Source: Zoogloea sp.
GTDB taxonomy: Bacteria; Pseudomonadota; Gammaproteobacteria; Burkholderiales; Rhodocyclaceae
NCBI RefSeq assembly: GCF_028689785.1
Contig: NZ_JAQVCN010000028.1
Span: 1-61,494 of the forward strand
DNA length: 61,494 nucleotides
Reading direction: 5' to 3'
Shown: positions 16,742 through 27,000 of the stretch, one piece after another
Layout: the number at the start of each line of letters is the position of its first letter
How positions within the stretch are numbered: position 1 is the first letter of the stretch
Made by a program: the position numbers and the translations under genes
Notes under the pieces: generated by a model
The model's database searches: none
What the model was told of the DNA's origin: nothing
The model's input: only the letters and a program-made list of their open reading frames with translations

Positions 16742-18315
16742 AGGCTGAGGCTGCTCCCCCAACCCTGGAGGTGCATCTGGCCGACGGGCTGGCCAGGGCC
16801 GAGCCCCTGCGTTATCTGAATATCTTCCGGCTGATCCTGGCCGGTTTCTTCCTGGTGGCCGGGCGCGTCCTGCAGCTCGGCAGTGATTCCCCGACCCTGT
16901 TCATCGCCGCAGCCATCGCCTACATGGCGGCCGTGCTGATCCTCGGCTTCAAGGATGCCGAGCGGCTTCTTGGTAGCTCCCGGCTGCTGACCCTGCAGGT
17001 GCTGGTGGATGTCACCCTATTGACGGTGATCATGTGGACCAGCGGCGGTTACCGCAGCGGCATGCCCATCCTGATCCTGGTGGCCCTGGCCGGGGCCGGG
17101 CTGGTGGGTCAGGGGCGCATGGTGCTGTTCTACGCAGCCTATGCCACCGTGGCGGTGCTGCTGGAAAACGCCCTGCGCTTGCTGTCGGGGCGGGATACGG
17201 TGGATTTCTTTACCGTGGGGATCACCTGCATCGGCTTCTTCGCCATCGCCCAGGTGGCGCGCCTGCTGGCCCACCGGGCCCTGGCCAACGAAGACCTGGC
17301 CCGCCAGCGTGGAGCCGACCTGGCCAACCAGCTGCGCCTTAACCGGCAGATCATCCAGGACATGCAGGATGGCGTGCTGGTGGTAGGTGAGGGGGGCATC
17401 GTGCGGCAGTTCAACCCCCAGGCCGTGGCACTGCTGGGGGCCTCCCTGCGCGAGGGCATGAGCCTGCATGCTTGTGCCCCGACCCTTGAGCGTGAAATGC
17501 GCCGCCAGGCAGCCCAGGGCGAATCGGCCCACAGCCTGCGTGCCGACGGCAGCGGCAAGATGTTGCTGGTGCGGGCCCTTCCCGCCGGCGACGCCAAAGA
17601 CACGCTGATCTACCTGGAAGACTTCGACCGTGTTCACCGCCAGATCCAGCAGGTCAAGCTGGCGGCGCTGGGGCGCCTGACGGCCAGTATTGCCCACGAG
17701 ATCCGCAACCCCCTGGCGTCGGTGTACTCGGCGGCGGAGCTGTTGCTGGAGGAAAAGCGCAGTGAGATGCAGGCCCGCCTGATCCGCATCATCGGCAACA
17801 ACGCCCAGCGCATCGACCGCCTGGTGAGTGACGTGCTGGCCCTGGGCCGGCGCGACGAGGCGCTGCCGGAGAAGCTGCAGCTGGCGGAGTTCGTGGATGA
17901 ATTCCTGGAGGAGTTCACCCTTGCCGAGGGGCAGGGGGCACAGGGTGTGGTGGTGAGCCGCATGGCCCCCGACGTGAGCTTGTGCATGGATCGCACCCAT
18001 CTCAGGCAGATCCTCTGGAATCTGGTGGGTAATGCCCGGCGGCACTGCAGTGGCGGGCCGGCGGCAGTCGTCATCTCGGCCCGTTCCTTCGACGAGGGCC
18101 GTGTGGAGCTGGAGGTGCATGACGACGGCCCGGGTATTCCGGAAGACCACCGCTCCCAGATCTTCGAGCCCTTCTTCACCACCCATTCCAAGGGCACGGG
18201 CCTGGGGCTTTACATCGCCAGGGAGCTGGCCGAGGCCAACGGTGCCGTGCTGGAACTGCTCTCCACCTCCGCTCGCGGTGCCCATTTCCGCCTTATCGGA
18301 CGCGCAAAGCCATGA
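16738..18315 (+). CDS. pilS: Sensor histidine kinase PilS
   Basis: The 525-residue kinase has about six membrane helices within residues 25-190, a PAS domain (about 210-300), HisKA with AHEIRNPLASV (His near 319) and an ATPase domain (NLVGNARRH, DDGPGIP, GTGLGLYI). This layout is that of PilS, which in pseudomonads senses pilin in the membrane and controls pilA through PilR. It overlaps the PP0621 gene and pilR by four nt each (ATGA). The gene order PP0621-pilS-pilR supports the name. No pilus structural gene is in the window. Confidence 0.92.
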   Translation: MKAEAAPPTLEVHLADGLARAEPLRYLNIFRLILAGFFLVAGRVLQLGSDSPTLFIAAAIAYMAAVLILGFKDAERLLGSSRLLTLQVLVDVTLLTVIMWTSGGYRSGMPILILVALAGAGLVGQGRMVLFYAAYATVAVLLENALRLLSGRDTVDFFTVGITCIGFFAIAQVARLLAHRALANEDLARQRGADLANQLRLNRQIIQDMQDGVLVVGEGGIVRQFNPQAVALLGASLREGMSLHACAPTLEREMRRQAAQGESAHSLRADGSGKMLLVRALPAGDAKDTLIYLEDFDRVHRQIQQVKLAALGRLTASIAHEIRNPLASVYSAAELLLEEKRSEMQARLIRIIGNNAQRIDRLVSDVLALGRRDEALPEKLQLAEFVDEFLEEFTLAEGQGAQGVVVSRMAPDVSLCMDRTHLRQILWNLVGNARRHCSGGPAAVVISARSFDEGRVELEVHDDGPGIPEDHRSQIFEPFFTTHSKGTGLGLYIARELAEANGAVLELLSTSARGAHFRLIGRAKP

Positions 18316-19685
18316 TCCCGAACGAAAGACGGGCCCGTTCCAGCGGGCCGGACGTACTCATTGTCGACGATGAAGACGATATCCGTGAGCTGCTTGAGCT
18401 GAGCCTGCTGCGTCTTGGCCTGGCCAGCGACGGCGCGGCGACCCTGGCGGAGGCCCGTGGCCTGCTGGCGGAGAAGCGCTACCGTCTGTGCCTGACCGAC
18501 ATGCGCTTGCCCGATGGCGATGGTCTTGAACTGGTGCGGCACATTTCCGAGAACGTCAGCGATCTGCCGGTGGCGGTGATCACCGCCTTCGGCAGCATGG
18601 ACAATGCGGTGACGGCCCTCAAGGCCGGGGCCTTCGATTACCTGTCCAAGCCGGTGTCCATCGACCAGCTGCGGGCCCTGGTCAAGTCGGTGTTCTCGGT
18701 GCGTGGCAAGGAGGAGGACGCCGGCCGCAAGGACAGCTCCAGCCTGATCGGCGAGTCGCCGGCCATGGTGCAGGTGCGCTCCCTGATCGAGAAACTCTCC
18801 CGCAGCCAGGCGCCGGTGTTCATCTCCGGCGAGTCGGGCAGCGGCAAGGAGCGGGCGGCGCGGATGATCCACGAGCTCGGCCCGCGTTCGGCGGCGCCCT
18901 TCGTGGCGGTCAACTGCGGCGCCATCCCCGAGAACCTCATGGAGAGCGAGTTCTTCGGAGCACGCAAAGGTGCCTTTACCGGGGCTGATAGTGATCGCGA
19001 GGGTTTCTTTCAGGCTGCCCACGGCGGAACCCTGTTCCTCGACGAGGTGGGGGATCTGCCCCTCCCCATGCAGGTCAAGCTGCTGCGGGCGATCCAGGAG
19101 AAGAAGTTCCGGCGCCTGGGGGATACTGTGGAAACCGCGGTGGATGTGCGCATCCTCAGCGCCACCCACCAGAACCTCAAGGCCATGGTCGAGGCAGCAC
19201 GCTTTCGGCAGGATCTTTTCTACCGCCTCAACGTGATCGAGCTGCGCATGCCGGCCCTGCGTGAGCGCAGCGAGGATATCCCGGCCCTGGCCCGAATCCT
19301 GCTGGGGCGGCTGGCGGAGTCGTCGGGCATGCCGGTGGCGAGGCTTGCCGATGATGCGGTGAAGGCTCTGGCCACCTACTCTTTTCCGGGAAATGTCCGT
19401 GAGCTGGAGAACATTCTCGAGCGTGCTCTGGCTTTGTCGAGTGGCAGCCTGATTCATGCCGACGACCTGCTTCTCGACCCGGCCGACATGGGGGAAAGCA
19501 GCCACGCCACCCCGGCGACGTCCGGCGGGGCCGACCTTCAGGACTATCTCGACGAGGTGGAGCGCCACGCCATCGAAGAGGCCCTCGAGAAATCCGGCGG
19601 CAACCGCACGGCCGCGGCCCGGGCTTTGGGCGTCACCTTCCGCTCCTTGCGTTATCGCCTGGAGCGCCTGGGCATGAAGGAGTGA
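18312..19685 (+). CDS. pilR: Sigma-54-dependent response regulator PilR
   Basis: The 457-residue NtrC-family activator has a receiver (Asp near 62 in CLTDMRLPDG), an AAA+ domain with Walker A GESGSGKE (near 173) and the sigma-54 contact loop GAFTGA (near 219), and a C-terminal Fis-type helix-turn-helix (GGNRTAAARALG). The start ATG overlaps the pilS stop (ATGA). Its stop overlaps the next start (TGATG), so the NCS1-kinase fusion is probably in the same transcript. PilR is expected to activate pilA with RpoN. Confidence 0.93.
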   Translation: MIPNERRARSSGPDVLIVDDEDDIRELLELSLLRLGLASDGAATLAEARGLLAEKRYRLCLTDMRLPDGDGLELVRHISENVSDLPVAVITAFGSMDNAVTALKAGAFDYLSKPVSIDQLRALVKSVFSVRGKEEDAGRKDSSSLIGESPAMVQVRSLIEKLSRSQAPVFISGESGSGKERAARMIHELGPRSAAPFVAVNCGAIPENLMESEFFGARKGAFTGADSDREGFFQAAHGGTLFLDEVGDLPLPMQVKLLRAIQEKKFRRLGDTVETAVDVRILSATHQNLKAMVEAARFRQDLFYRLNVIELRMPALRERSEDIPALARILLGRLAESSGMPVARLADDAVKALATYSFPGNVRELENILERALALSSGSLIHADDLLLDPADMGESSHATPATSGGADLQDYLDEVERHAIEEALEKSGGNRTAAARALGVTFRSLRYRLERLGMKE

Positions 19686-22600
19686 TGGACAGCGACACGG
19701 CGGTGTCCGGGCACGGGCCGGAGGCGGTCCAGCGGGTCGTCAAGGTCCGGCGCGACTACAACACCTGGGTTGCCCGGGAGACCATCGAGGACTACGCCCT
19801 GCGTTTCACCCCGCGTAGTTTCCGGCGCTGGTCCGAGCTGCGGGTGGCCAACATGGCCTTCGGGGTGGCGTCCTTCCTGGTGCTGGAGGCAGTGGGGGCG
19901 ACCCTGCTGGTGGATTACGGCTTCATCAACGCTCTGTGGGCGATTCTGGCCGCCGGGTTGATCATCTTTCTGGCGGGTTTGCCGATCAGCATCTACGCCG
20001 CCCGCTATGGTGTGGACATGGATCTGCTGACCCGCGGGGCGGGCTTTGGCTACATCGGCTCCACGCTGACCTCGCTGATCTACGCCTCCTTCACCTTCAT
20101 TTTCTTCGCCCTTGAGGCGGCGATCATGGCCTATGCCCTCGATCTCGCCTTCGACATTCCACCTGCCTGGGGCTACCTGCTGTGCGCCATCGTGGTAATC
20201 CCCCTGGTCACCCACGGAGTCACCACCATCAGCCGGCTGCAGAGCCTGACCCTGCCCCTGTGGCTCGTGATGCTGGTGGTGCCCTACGTGTACGTGTTCA
20301 GCGAGCGTCCGGGCATCCTCCATGATCTCGCTGCTTACGGAGGCGAGCATGGGGCTGGGGCCGGTTTCAGCATCCACGCCTTCGGTGCGGCCCTGACCGT
20401 GGGCATCGCCCTGATCACCCAGATGGGCGAGCAGGCGGACTACCTGCGTTTCATGCCCGAGCGTACCCCGGCCAATCGCTGGCGTTGGTGGGCCGGGGTG
20501 CTGGTGGGCGGGCCCGGCTGGATGCTGCTGGGAGTGGTGAAGATGCTTGGCGGGGCGCTGTTGGCCTACCTGGCCATCAGCAATGCGGTGCCGGCTGAAC
20601 GGGCGGTGGACCCGAACCAGATGTATCTCGCCGCCTACGAGTATGTCTTTCCCAAGCTGCACTGGGCGGTGGCGGCGACGGCCCTGTTCGTGGTGGTGTC
20701 CCAGCTCAAGATCAACGTCACCAACGCCTATGCCGGCTCCCTGGCGTGGTCCAACTTCTTTGCCCGACTCACTCACAGCCATCCGGGGCGGGTGGTGTGG
20801 GTGGTCTTCAATACCTTGATCGCGTTGGTGCTGATGGAACTGGAGGTGTTCCAGGCCCTCGGCAAGGTGCTCGGTCTGTACGCCAATGTGGCCATCTCGT
20901 GGATGATGGCGGTGGTCGCCGATCTGGTCATCAACAAGCCCCTCGGGCTGTCGCCGCCGGGCATCGAGTTCAAGCGGGCCCATCTCTACGATGTGAACCC
21001 GGTAGGCGTCGGGGCGATGGGGCTTGCCTCGGTGTTGTCGGTGTCGGCCTATCTGGGCGTGTTTGGTGCCGACGCCCAGGCCTTCTCGGCCCTGATCGCC
21101 CTCGTCGCGGCCTTCATTACCGCGCCTCTCATCGCCTGGGCCACCCGTGGCCGTTATTACATCGCCCGCAAGCCCGGGCCGGCGCTGGTCGGGGTGCGTC
21201 AGTGCGTGATCTGCGAGCGGGAGTACGAGGCCGACGACCTGGCCCGCTGCCCGGCCTATCAGGGCGACATCTGCTCCCTGTGCTGTTCGCTGGATGCCCG
21301 CTGCAATGACCTGTGCAAGCCCCAGGCGCGCCTCTCGGCCCAGTGGTCGGCGGCCATGCGCCGGCTGTTGCCGCAGGCGGTGTGGCCCCACCTGGAGAGC
21401 GGCCTCGGCCACTACCTGCTGCTGATGGGCGGCATTGCTCCAGGCCTGGCCCTGCTGGTGTGGCTGCTCCATCACCTGGGCCTGAAGCTGCTGGGTGACA
21501 GCGCAGCCGAGTTCGCGCCGGCCCTGCAGATGGCCTTTCTGAAGGGCTACGCGGCCTTGCTGCTGCTGTCGGGCCTGGTGGTGTGGTGGCTGGTGCTGAC
21601 CCACAAGAGCCGCCAGGTGGCCCAGGAGGAGTCCAACCGCCAGACCCACCTGTTGATGCGCGAGATTGAGTCCCACCGACGTACCGATGAGCAACTGCAG
21701 CGCGCCAAGCAGGCCGCCGAGCTCGCCAACCAGGCCAAGAGCCGCTACATCACGGCCATCAGCCACGAGCTGCGCACGCCGCTCAACAGCATCCTCGGCT
21801 ATGCCCAGATCCTCGACGGCGACGAGACCATTCCGCCGCCCCGGCGCCAGGCCATCAACGTGATCCGGCGCAGCGGCGACCACCTGCTGTCGGTGATCGA
21901 GGGCACCCTGGATATTGCCCGTATCGAAGGGGGCAAGCTGGCCCTGGACGTGAAGGCCCTGGATTTCCGGGATTTCATGCAGCAGATCGTCGGCATGTTC
22001 GAGCTGCAGGCCCACAACAAGGGGCTGGAATTCCGCTACGAGCCGAAGGGCGAGATTCCGGCCTTTGTGCGGGCCGACGAAAAGCGGGTGCGCCAGATCC
22101 TCATCAACCTACTCGGCAATGCGCTCAAATTTACCTCCCGGGGGCATATCTGCCTGCGTCTTGCGTACCGCATGGAGATGGCTACCTTCGAAGTCGAGGA
22201 CAGCGGGCCGGGGATCTCCCCGGAGGAGCAGGAGCGCATCTTCGACCCCTTCGCCCGGGGCTCGTCGGCCCAAGGGGCGGGCGGGGCCGGGCTGGGGCTG
22301 ACCATCAGCCGCATGTTTGCCGATGTGATGGGTGGTGAGCTGAGCCTGGACAGCCGCCCTGGTGAAGGCTGCCGCTTCCGGGTGCGCCTCTTCCTGCCCC
22401 AGGTGCAGGGCGCCGCCGCCCGCGCCGGGCTGCCCCGCAGCCGGCCGGTGGGCTACCAGGGCGTGCGCCGGCGTGTGCTGATCGTAGACAACGAAAGGGT
22501 AGACCGGGAGTTCCTGTTCGCCCTGCTGGAGCCCCTCGGTTTCGTGCTGGCCGAGGCTGCATCCGGTGCGGCCTGCCTGGCAGTGCTGGACGACTTTCGG

Positions 22601-23089
22601 CCCGACCTGATCTTCATGGATCTGGCGATGCCGGGCATGGACGGCTGGGAGACGGTGCGCCGCATCCGTGAAGGGGCGCACGCTGCCACGCCAGTGGCCA
22701 TCATCTCGGCCAATGCCTACGAGCGCGGCATCCATTCGGACGACAATGCGCTGGGCATCGGGGCCCGGGATTTCTTCCTCAAGCCGGTGCAGGTCAGCGA
22801 GCTGCTCGACTGGGTGGGTGAGCGCCTGGGCCTGAACTGGGTTGAGGCCCACCAGCCGCTGCCCGAGCCCAAGCTGCCCGCCAGCATGGTCCATCCTCCA
22901 GCGGAGCTGCTGGAGCCCTTGGCCCGACAAGTGGAGCTGGGCTACGTGAAGGGCATCCTGGCACGGCTCGACGAGATCGAGGCCGCCGACCCTGCCCATG
23001 CGCCCTTTGTGGCCGAGGTGCGCGAGCTGACCCGCAATTTCCGCCTCGACGCCATTGCCCCCCTGCTGGAGAAAGCCCGCCATGTCTGA
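19685..23089 (+). CDS. NCS1-permease/hybrid histidine kinase fusion with an eight-cysteine module
   Basis: The 1134-residue protein starts with an NCS1-like (purine/cytosine permease) membrane domain of about 12 helices (60-500), including TRGAGFGYIGS and NVTNAYAGSLAWSNFF. A cytoplasmic cysteine cluster follows (about 506-543; spacing C-x2-C-x11-C-x7-C-x2-C-C-x5-C-x3-C), then two more hydrophobic segments. The kinase core has HisKA (SHELRTPLNS, His near 692), HATPase (DSGPGI, GLGLTISRM) and a receiver (Asp near 978 in IFMDLAMPG). It resembles CbrA in concept, where a transporter domain is joined to a kinase, but uses a different transporter family. The ligand is unknown; a nucleobase-like compound is an inference. 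ATG 19685 overlaps the pilR stop by one nt. The LuxR regulator after it overlaps by eight nt and is the likely partner. Confidence 0.88.
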   Translation: MDSDTAVSGHGPEAVQRVVKVRRDYNTWVARETIEDYALRFTPRSFRRWSELRVANMAFGVASFLVLEAVGATLLVDYGFINALWAILAAGLIIFLAGLPISIYAARYGVDMDLLTRGAGFGYIGSTLTSLIYASFTFIFFALEAAIMAYALDLAFDIPPAWGYLLCAIVVIPLVTHGVTTISRLQSLTLPLWLVMLVVPYVYVFSERPGILHDLAAYGGEHGAGAGFSIHAFGAALTVGIALITQMGEQADYLRFMPERTPANRWRWWAGVLVGGPGWMLLGVVKMLGGALLAYLAISNAVPAERAVDPNQMYLAAYEYVFPKLHWAVAATALFVVVSQLKINVTNAYAGSLAWSNFFARLTHSHPGRVVWVVFNTLIALVLMELEVFQALGKVLGLYANVAISWMMAVVADLVINKPLGLSPPGIEFKRAHLYDVNPVGVGAMGLASVLSVSAYLGVFGADAQAFSALIALVAAFITAPLIAWATRGRYYIARKPGPALVGVRQCVICEREYEADDLARCPAYQGDICSLCCSLDARCNDLCKPQARLSAQWSAAMRRLLPQAVWPHLESGLGHYLLLMGGIAPGLALLVWLLHHLGLKLLGDSAAEFAPALQMAFLKGYAALLLLSGLVVWWLVLTHKSRQVAQEESNRQTHLLMREIESHRRTDEQLQRAKQAAELANQAKSRYITAISHELRTPLNSILGYAQILDGDETIPPPRRQAINVIRRSGDHLLSVIEGTLDIARIEGGKLALDVKALDFRDFMQQIVGMFELQAHNKGLEFRYEPKGEIPAFVRADEKRVRQILINLLGNALKFTSRGHICLRLAYRMEMATFEVEDSGPGISPEEQERIFDPFARGSSAQGAGGAGLGLTISRMFADVMGGELSLDSRPGEGCRFRVRLFLPQVQGAAARAGLPRSRPVGYQGVRRRVLIVDNERVDREFLFALLEPLGFVLAEAASGAACLAVLDDFRPDLIFMDLAMPGMDGWETVRRIREGAHAATPVAIISANAYERGIHSDDNALGIGARDFFLKPVQVSELLDWVGERLGLNWVEAHQPLPEPKLPASMVHPPAELLEPLARQVELGYVKGILARLDEIEAADPAHAPFVAEVRELTRNFRLDAIAPLLEKARHV

Positions 23090-24023
23090 TTTTGACCGGC
23101 TCAATTCCGACCTGGTGCTGATCGTGGACGATATCCCCGAGAATCTCTCGGTGCTCCACGATGCCCTCGACGAATCCGGCTACACGGTGCTGGTGGCCAC
23201 CAACGGCGAGACGGCACTGCAGCGGGCCCGCCACAGCCTGCCCGACGTGATTCTGCTGGATGCCATGATGCCGGGCATCGATGGCTTCGAAGTGGCGCGA
23301 CGCCTGAAGGCGGATTTCAGCACCCGCCACATTCCCATCGTGTTCATGACCGGCCTGACCGAGACCGAACATGTGGTGGCGGCCTTCGAGGCCGGTGGGG
23401 CCGACTACGTGACCAAACCGATCCGCCCCCAGGAGGTGCTGGCGCGCATTGCCGCCCACATGGCCAGCGCCCGCCTGATGAAGCAGGCTCGCACCGCCCT
23501 GGATGCCTTTGGGCAGGCCACCCTGGCTTTGCGCCCGGAAAGTGGCCGGGTGGTGTGGCAGACCCCGTTGGCGCGCAAGCTGATGAACGACTACTTCCCC
23601 GGCCATGAGGATGATGCCCCGGCCGCGGTGATGGCCTGGGTGCATGAGTCGGCGCGGGCGCGCCGGGAGGGACGGGAGTTTCCGCCCTTGCACATCAACC
23701 AGGGGGCGACCCGCCTGATCTTCAATCTCCACGAGCGGGCCGGGGACGACGAGTGGCTGCTGGTGCTGCGGGAGGAGTCGGACGCAGCAGTGGTGGACGC
23801 GCTGATGGCGGCCTTCCGCCTGACCACCCGGGAGGCCGAGGTGCTGTACTGGGTGATCAAGGGCAAGACCAGCCCCGACATCGGCGAGATCCTCGGCTCC
23901 AGCCCGCGCACGGTGAACAAGCACCTGGAGCATGTCTTCGCCAAGCTCGGTGTCGAGAACCGCACTGCGGCCGCGTCGGTGGCCATGGCGCGGATCCGCA
24001 TGGGCGGCGGGCCGGACACCTAG
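23082..24023 (+). CDS. Response regulator, REC plus LuxR-type helix-turn-helix
   Basis: The 313-residue protein has an N-terminal receiver (Asp near 59 in ILLDAMMPG, lysine in VTKPIRPQE), a middle region of about 100 residues that looks like a degenerate sensor/linker domain, and a LuxR/GerE DNA-binding domain at about 246-303 (LTTREAEVLYWVIKGKTS, then PRTVNKHLEHVFAKLGV). It should be the transcriptional output of the NCS1-kinase fusion, with which it overlaps by eight nt. Target genes are not evident here. Its TAG stop at 24021-24023 lies in a CTAG shared with the stop of the convergent gene. Confidence 0.92.
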   Translation: MSDFDRLNSDLVLIVDDIPENLSVLHDALDESGYTVLVATNGETALQRARHSLPDVILLDAMMPGIDGFEVARRLKADFSTRHIPIVFMTGLTETEHVVAAFEAGGADYVTKPIRPQEVLARIAAHMASARLMKQARTALDAFGQATLALRPESGRVVWQTPLARKLMNDYFPGHEDDAPAAVMAWVHESARARREGREFPPLHINQGATRLIFNLHERAGDDEWLLVLREESDAAVVDALMAAFRLTTREAEVLYWVIKGKTSPDIGEILGSSPRTVNKHLEHVFAKLGVENRTAAASVAMARIRMGGGPDT

Positions 24024-27000
24024 ATGCTGAGTGAGGACTTCACCTCCGCTGTGGCGGCGAGCAGGGCGGTGACGTCGGCGGCCCGGAGGGGCCGGGCGAA
24101 AAGGTAACCCTGCATGATCGGGCACTGGCGCTGCAGCAGGAAGTCGCGCTGGGCTTCGGTTTCGACGCCCTCGGCCACCACCTCCAGGCCCAGATCCCGG
24201 GCGATGGACAGGGTGGCGGTGGCAATGGCCGCGTCCTCGGCGTCGCCGGGTAGATCCTGCACGAAGGAGCGGTCGATCTTGAGCCGCGACAGGGGCAGGC
24301 GCTTGAGGTAGACCAGGCTTGAGTAGCCGGTGCCGAAGTCGTCCAGGGCCAGCCCGATCCCCAGCCGGCGCAATCGGGCGAACTGGGCTTCGATCTCGGC
24401 GCTGGGTTGCATCAGGGCGCTTTCGGTGAGCTCCAGCTCGAAGCTCTGGGGCGAGACCCCCGCATCGGCGAACACCTGGCGGACGCGATCGACAAAGCCG
24501 GGGCGCCTGAATTGCAGGGCCGAGATATTGACGGCGATGGTGAGGGCCGGCAAGCCGGCTGCCTGCCATGCAGCCTGTTGCTGGGCGGCCGCGTGCAGCA
24601 CCCAGTCGCCGATGGCTTCGATGAGCCCGGTCTCCTCAGCCAGGGGGATGAACTCGCCTGGCGGGATGCGTCCCCGCTCCGGGTGGTTCCAGCGCACCAA
24701 GGCCTCTACACCGATCAAACGCTGGCCAGGCATGGCCCATTGGGGCTGGTAGTCGAGTTCCAGCTCGTGGCGTTCCAGGGCGTGGCGCAGGGCATTTTCG
24801 AGCATCAGGCGGGCGTAGGCCCGGGCGTTCATGTCGGGGGTGAAGAAGCGGAAGTCGTTGCGCCCGGCACTCTTGGCGTCGTACATGGCAGTGTCGGCGT
24901 GCTTGAGTAGCTGATCCACATCATTGCCGTCGGTGGGGTGCAGGGCGATCCCAACGCTGGTGGAGATGGAGAGCTCCTGGCCGTCGATGTCGAAGGGGCG
25001 AATCAGGCTGGCAATCAGCTTGCGGGCGACGATGGCTGCGTCCTCGCTCTGGCTCAGCTGGGGCAGCAGCACGACGAATTCGTCACCGCCCAGGCGTGCC
25101 AGCACGTCCTCTTCGCGCAGGCACAGGGCCAGGCGCTGGGCTGCGGCAGTCAGCAGGCGGTCACCGACCGGGTGGCCAAGGGTGTCGTTGATCTTCTTGA
25201 AGTTGTCCAGGTCCAGGAAGAGCACGCCGGCCTGCAACTGGTTGCGCCGGGCAATGGCCAGGGCCTGGTCGGCGCGGCTGATCCACAGGCTCCGGTTGGG
25301 TAGCCCGGTGAGCCCGTCGTAGTGGGCCAGGTAGTGGATGTGCGCCTCTGCCGCACGGTTGGCGGTGACGTCCTGAACGGTGCCGCGCAGGGTTTTGCCA
25401 TTGTTCAGCCCCAGGCCGGCTTCGATGGTGAAGTGCACGATGCGTTGGGCCTCGCTCTGGTCACCCCAGCGTAGGCGTACATCGAAGCTGGCACCGGTCA
25501 TGCCCTGGGCAACGTCGTCGAAAGCCTGCTGTAGGCGGGGCTGGTCGTCGGGGTGCAGGGCGGCCAGCAGGTTGGCGAGTTTGCCATCCTGGCTTCGGGG
25601 CGCTCGCAGGATGGAGAACAGCTCTTCCGACCAATGGCCCTCTCCGGTTTCCGGGTCTGCTTCCCAGCTGCCCAGCTGGGCGATGCGCTCGGCATGGGTG
25701 AGCATGGCCTTCTTGGCACTGAGGTGCAGGCTGGCCTCGGCCAGTTCGGTGGTGCGCTGCTGCACCAGCTCTTCGATGCGTCGGGCGCGCCCGGTGGAGG
25801 AGAGCAGGAAGGCGCCCAGCATGCCCGTGCTGAGCAGGCCGACGGCCAGCACGGTCCATGCCTCCCAGCCCCGGTGCAGGGTGGCGTAGCTGGGTTCGGC
25901 GACGAAGCGGAGGGTCCAGGCGCGCCCCCCGAAGTCAAAGTCTTCGATCCACGGGGGCACCCCCCCGCTGCTGGCTTCGTCCGAGCTTGAGCAGGGGGCG
26001 AACCCGGACAGGCGGCGACCCGGGGTTTTATCGGGGTTCTGCTCGGCCAGGCAGTAACTGATACCGTTGATGGCGTTGCGCAGGAGGACACTGTTGACCG
26101 CGTCTTCCATGCGCAGGGCGACGAAAGCGAAGCCGTCGGCCTGGGGGGCGGTCTGGCCCGGGCTGGTGCGTTGATAGATGACCACGCCGAGCTTGCTCTC
26201 GGTTTCCTGGGTCAGCTCGAAAGCTTGGGTGGCGGCGGCCTTGCCGTCGGCCCGGCTGCGGGCGAGGGCTTCGGCCGAGGTGGGAATCGACTGGACGTTG
26301 AGCCCGAGAGCACGGCCGTTGCCTTCCAGGGGCGCGATGTAGCGGATCGGGTAGTACTCGGCACGTCGTGGTGAGGGAAACAACTGCTTGTTCGGGGCCC
26401 GGTCACGGATGGCGAAATCCGCACTACCGAGGGCCCGCTGCGCCGTCTTCTCAATGGCCTTGCGCTGCGCATCGGGGGTGCGGGGGATCCAGCCTATGCC
26501 CTGGATGCCCTCAAAGCGTGCCAGCCAGGGCATGGCGAATTGACGGAAGCCTTCGTCGTCCAGATCCGGGGCTGCGACCATGACCCGCTCGGTGGCCTGG
26601 AGCACGTCGGTGTAGTTGGCAAAGCGCTTCAGCAGCAGGCTGGAGAGGTAACGGGCATCCCGCTCGAAGCGGCTCTGCAGGCGCTGCTGTTCCCATTGGG
26701 CCACCTGGCTCTCCAGCCCCGCGAGCAGTATCAGGGCCACCGACATGGGCAGGGCCAGGCTGCGTCGCCGGGGCGCCCATTCGTGGCGGGGCTGGCCGAG
26801 GAAGACGAAGGTGAGGGGAGTGGCGATGAGGATGCCGATGGCGTCGCCTGCCCACCAGTTCCACCAACTGAAGGGAGCTTCGCTGGGGGCGATGGCGCCC
26901 GAGGCCACCAACGCTGCGGTACCGAAGCTGGCGCCGATCAGGCAGCTGACGGGGCCAGCGACAAAGAGGAAACGCAGGATCGTGGTGCCATTGTCGAGCC

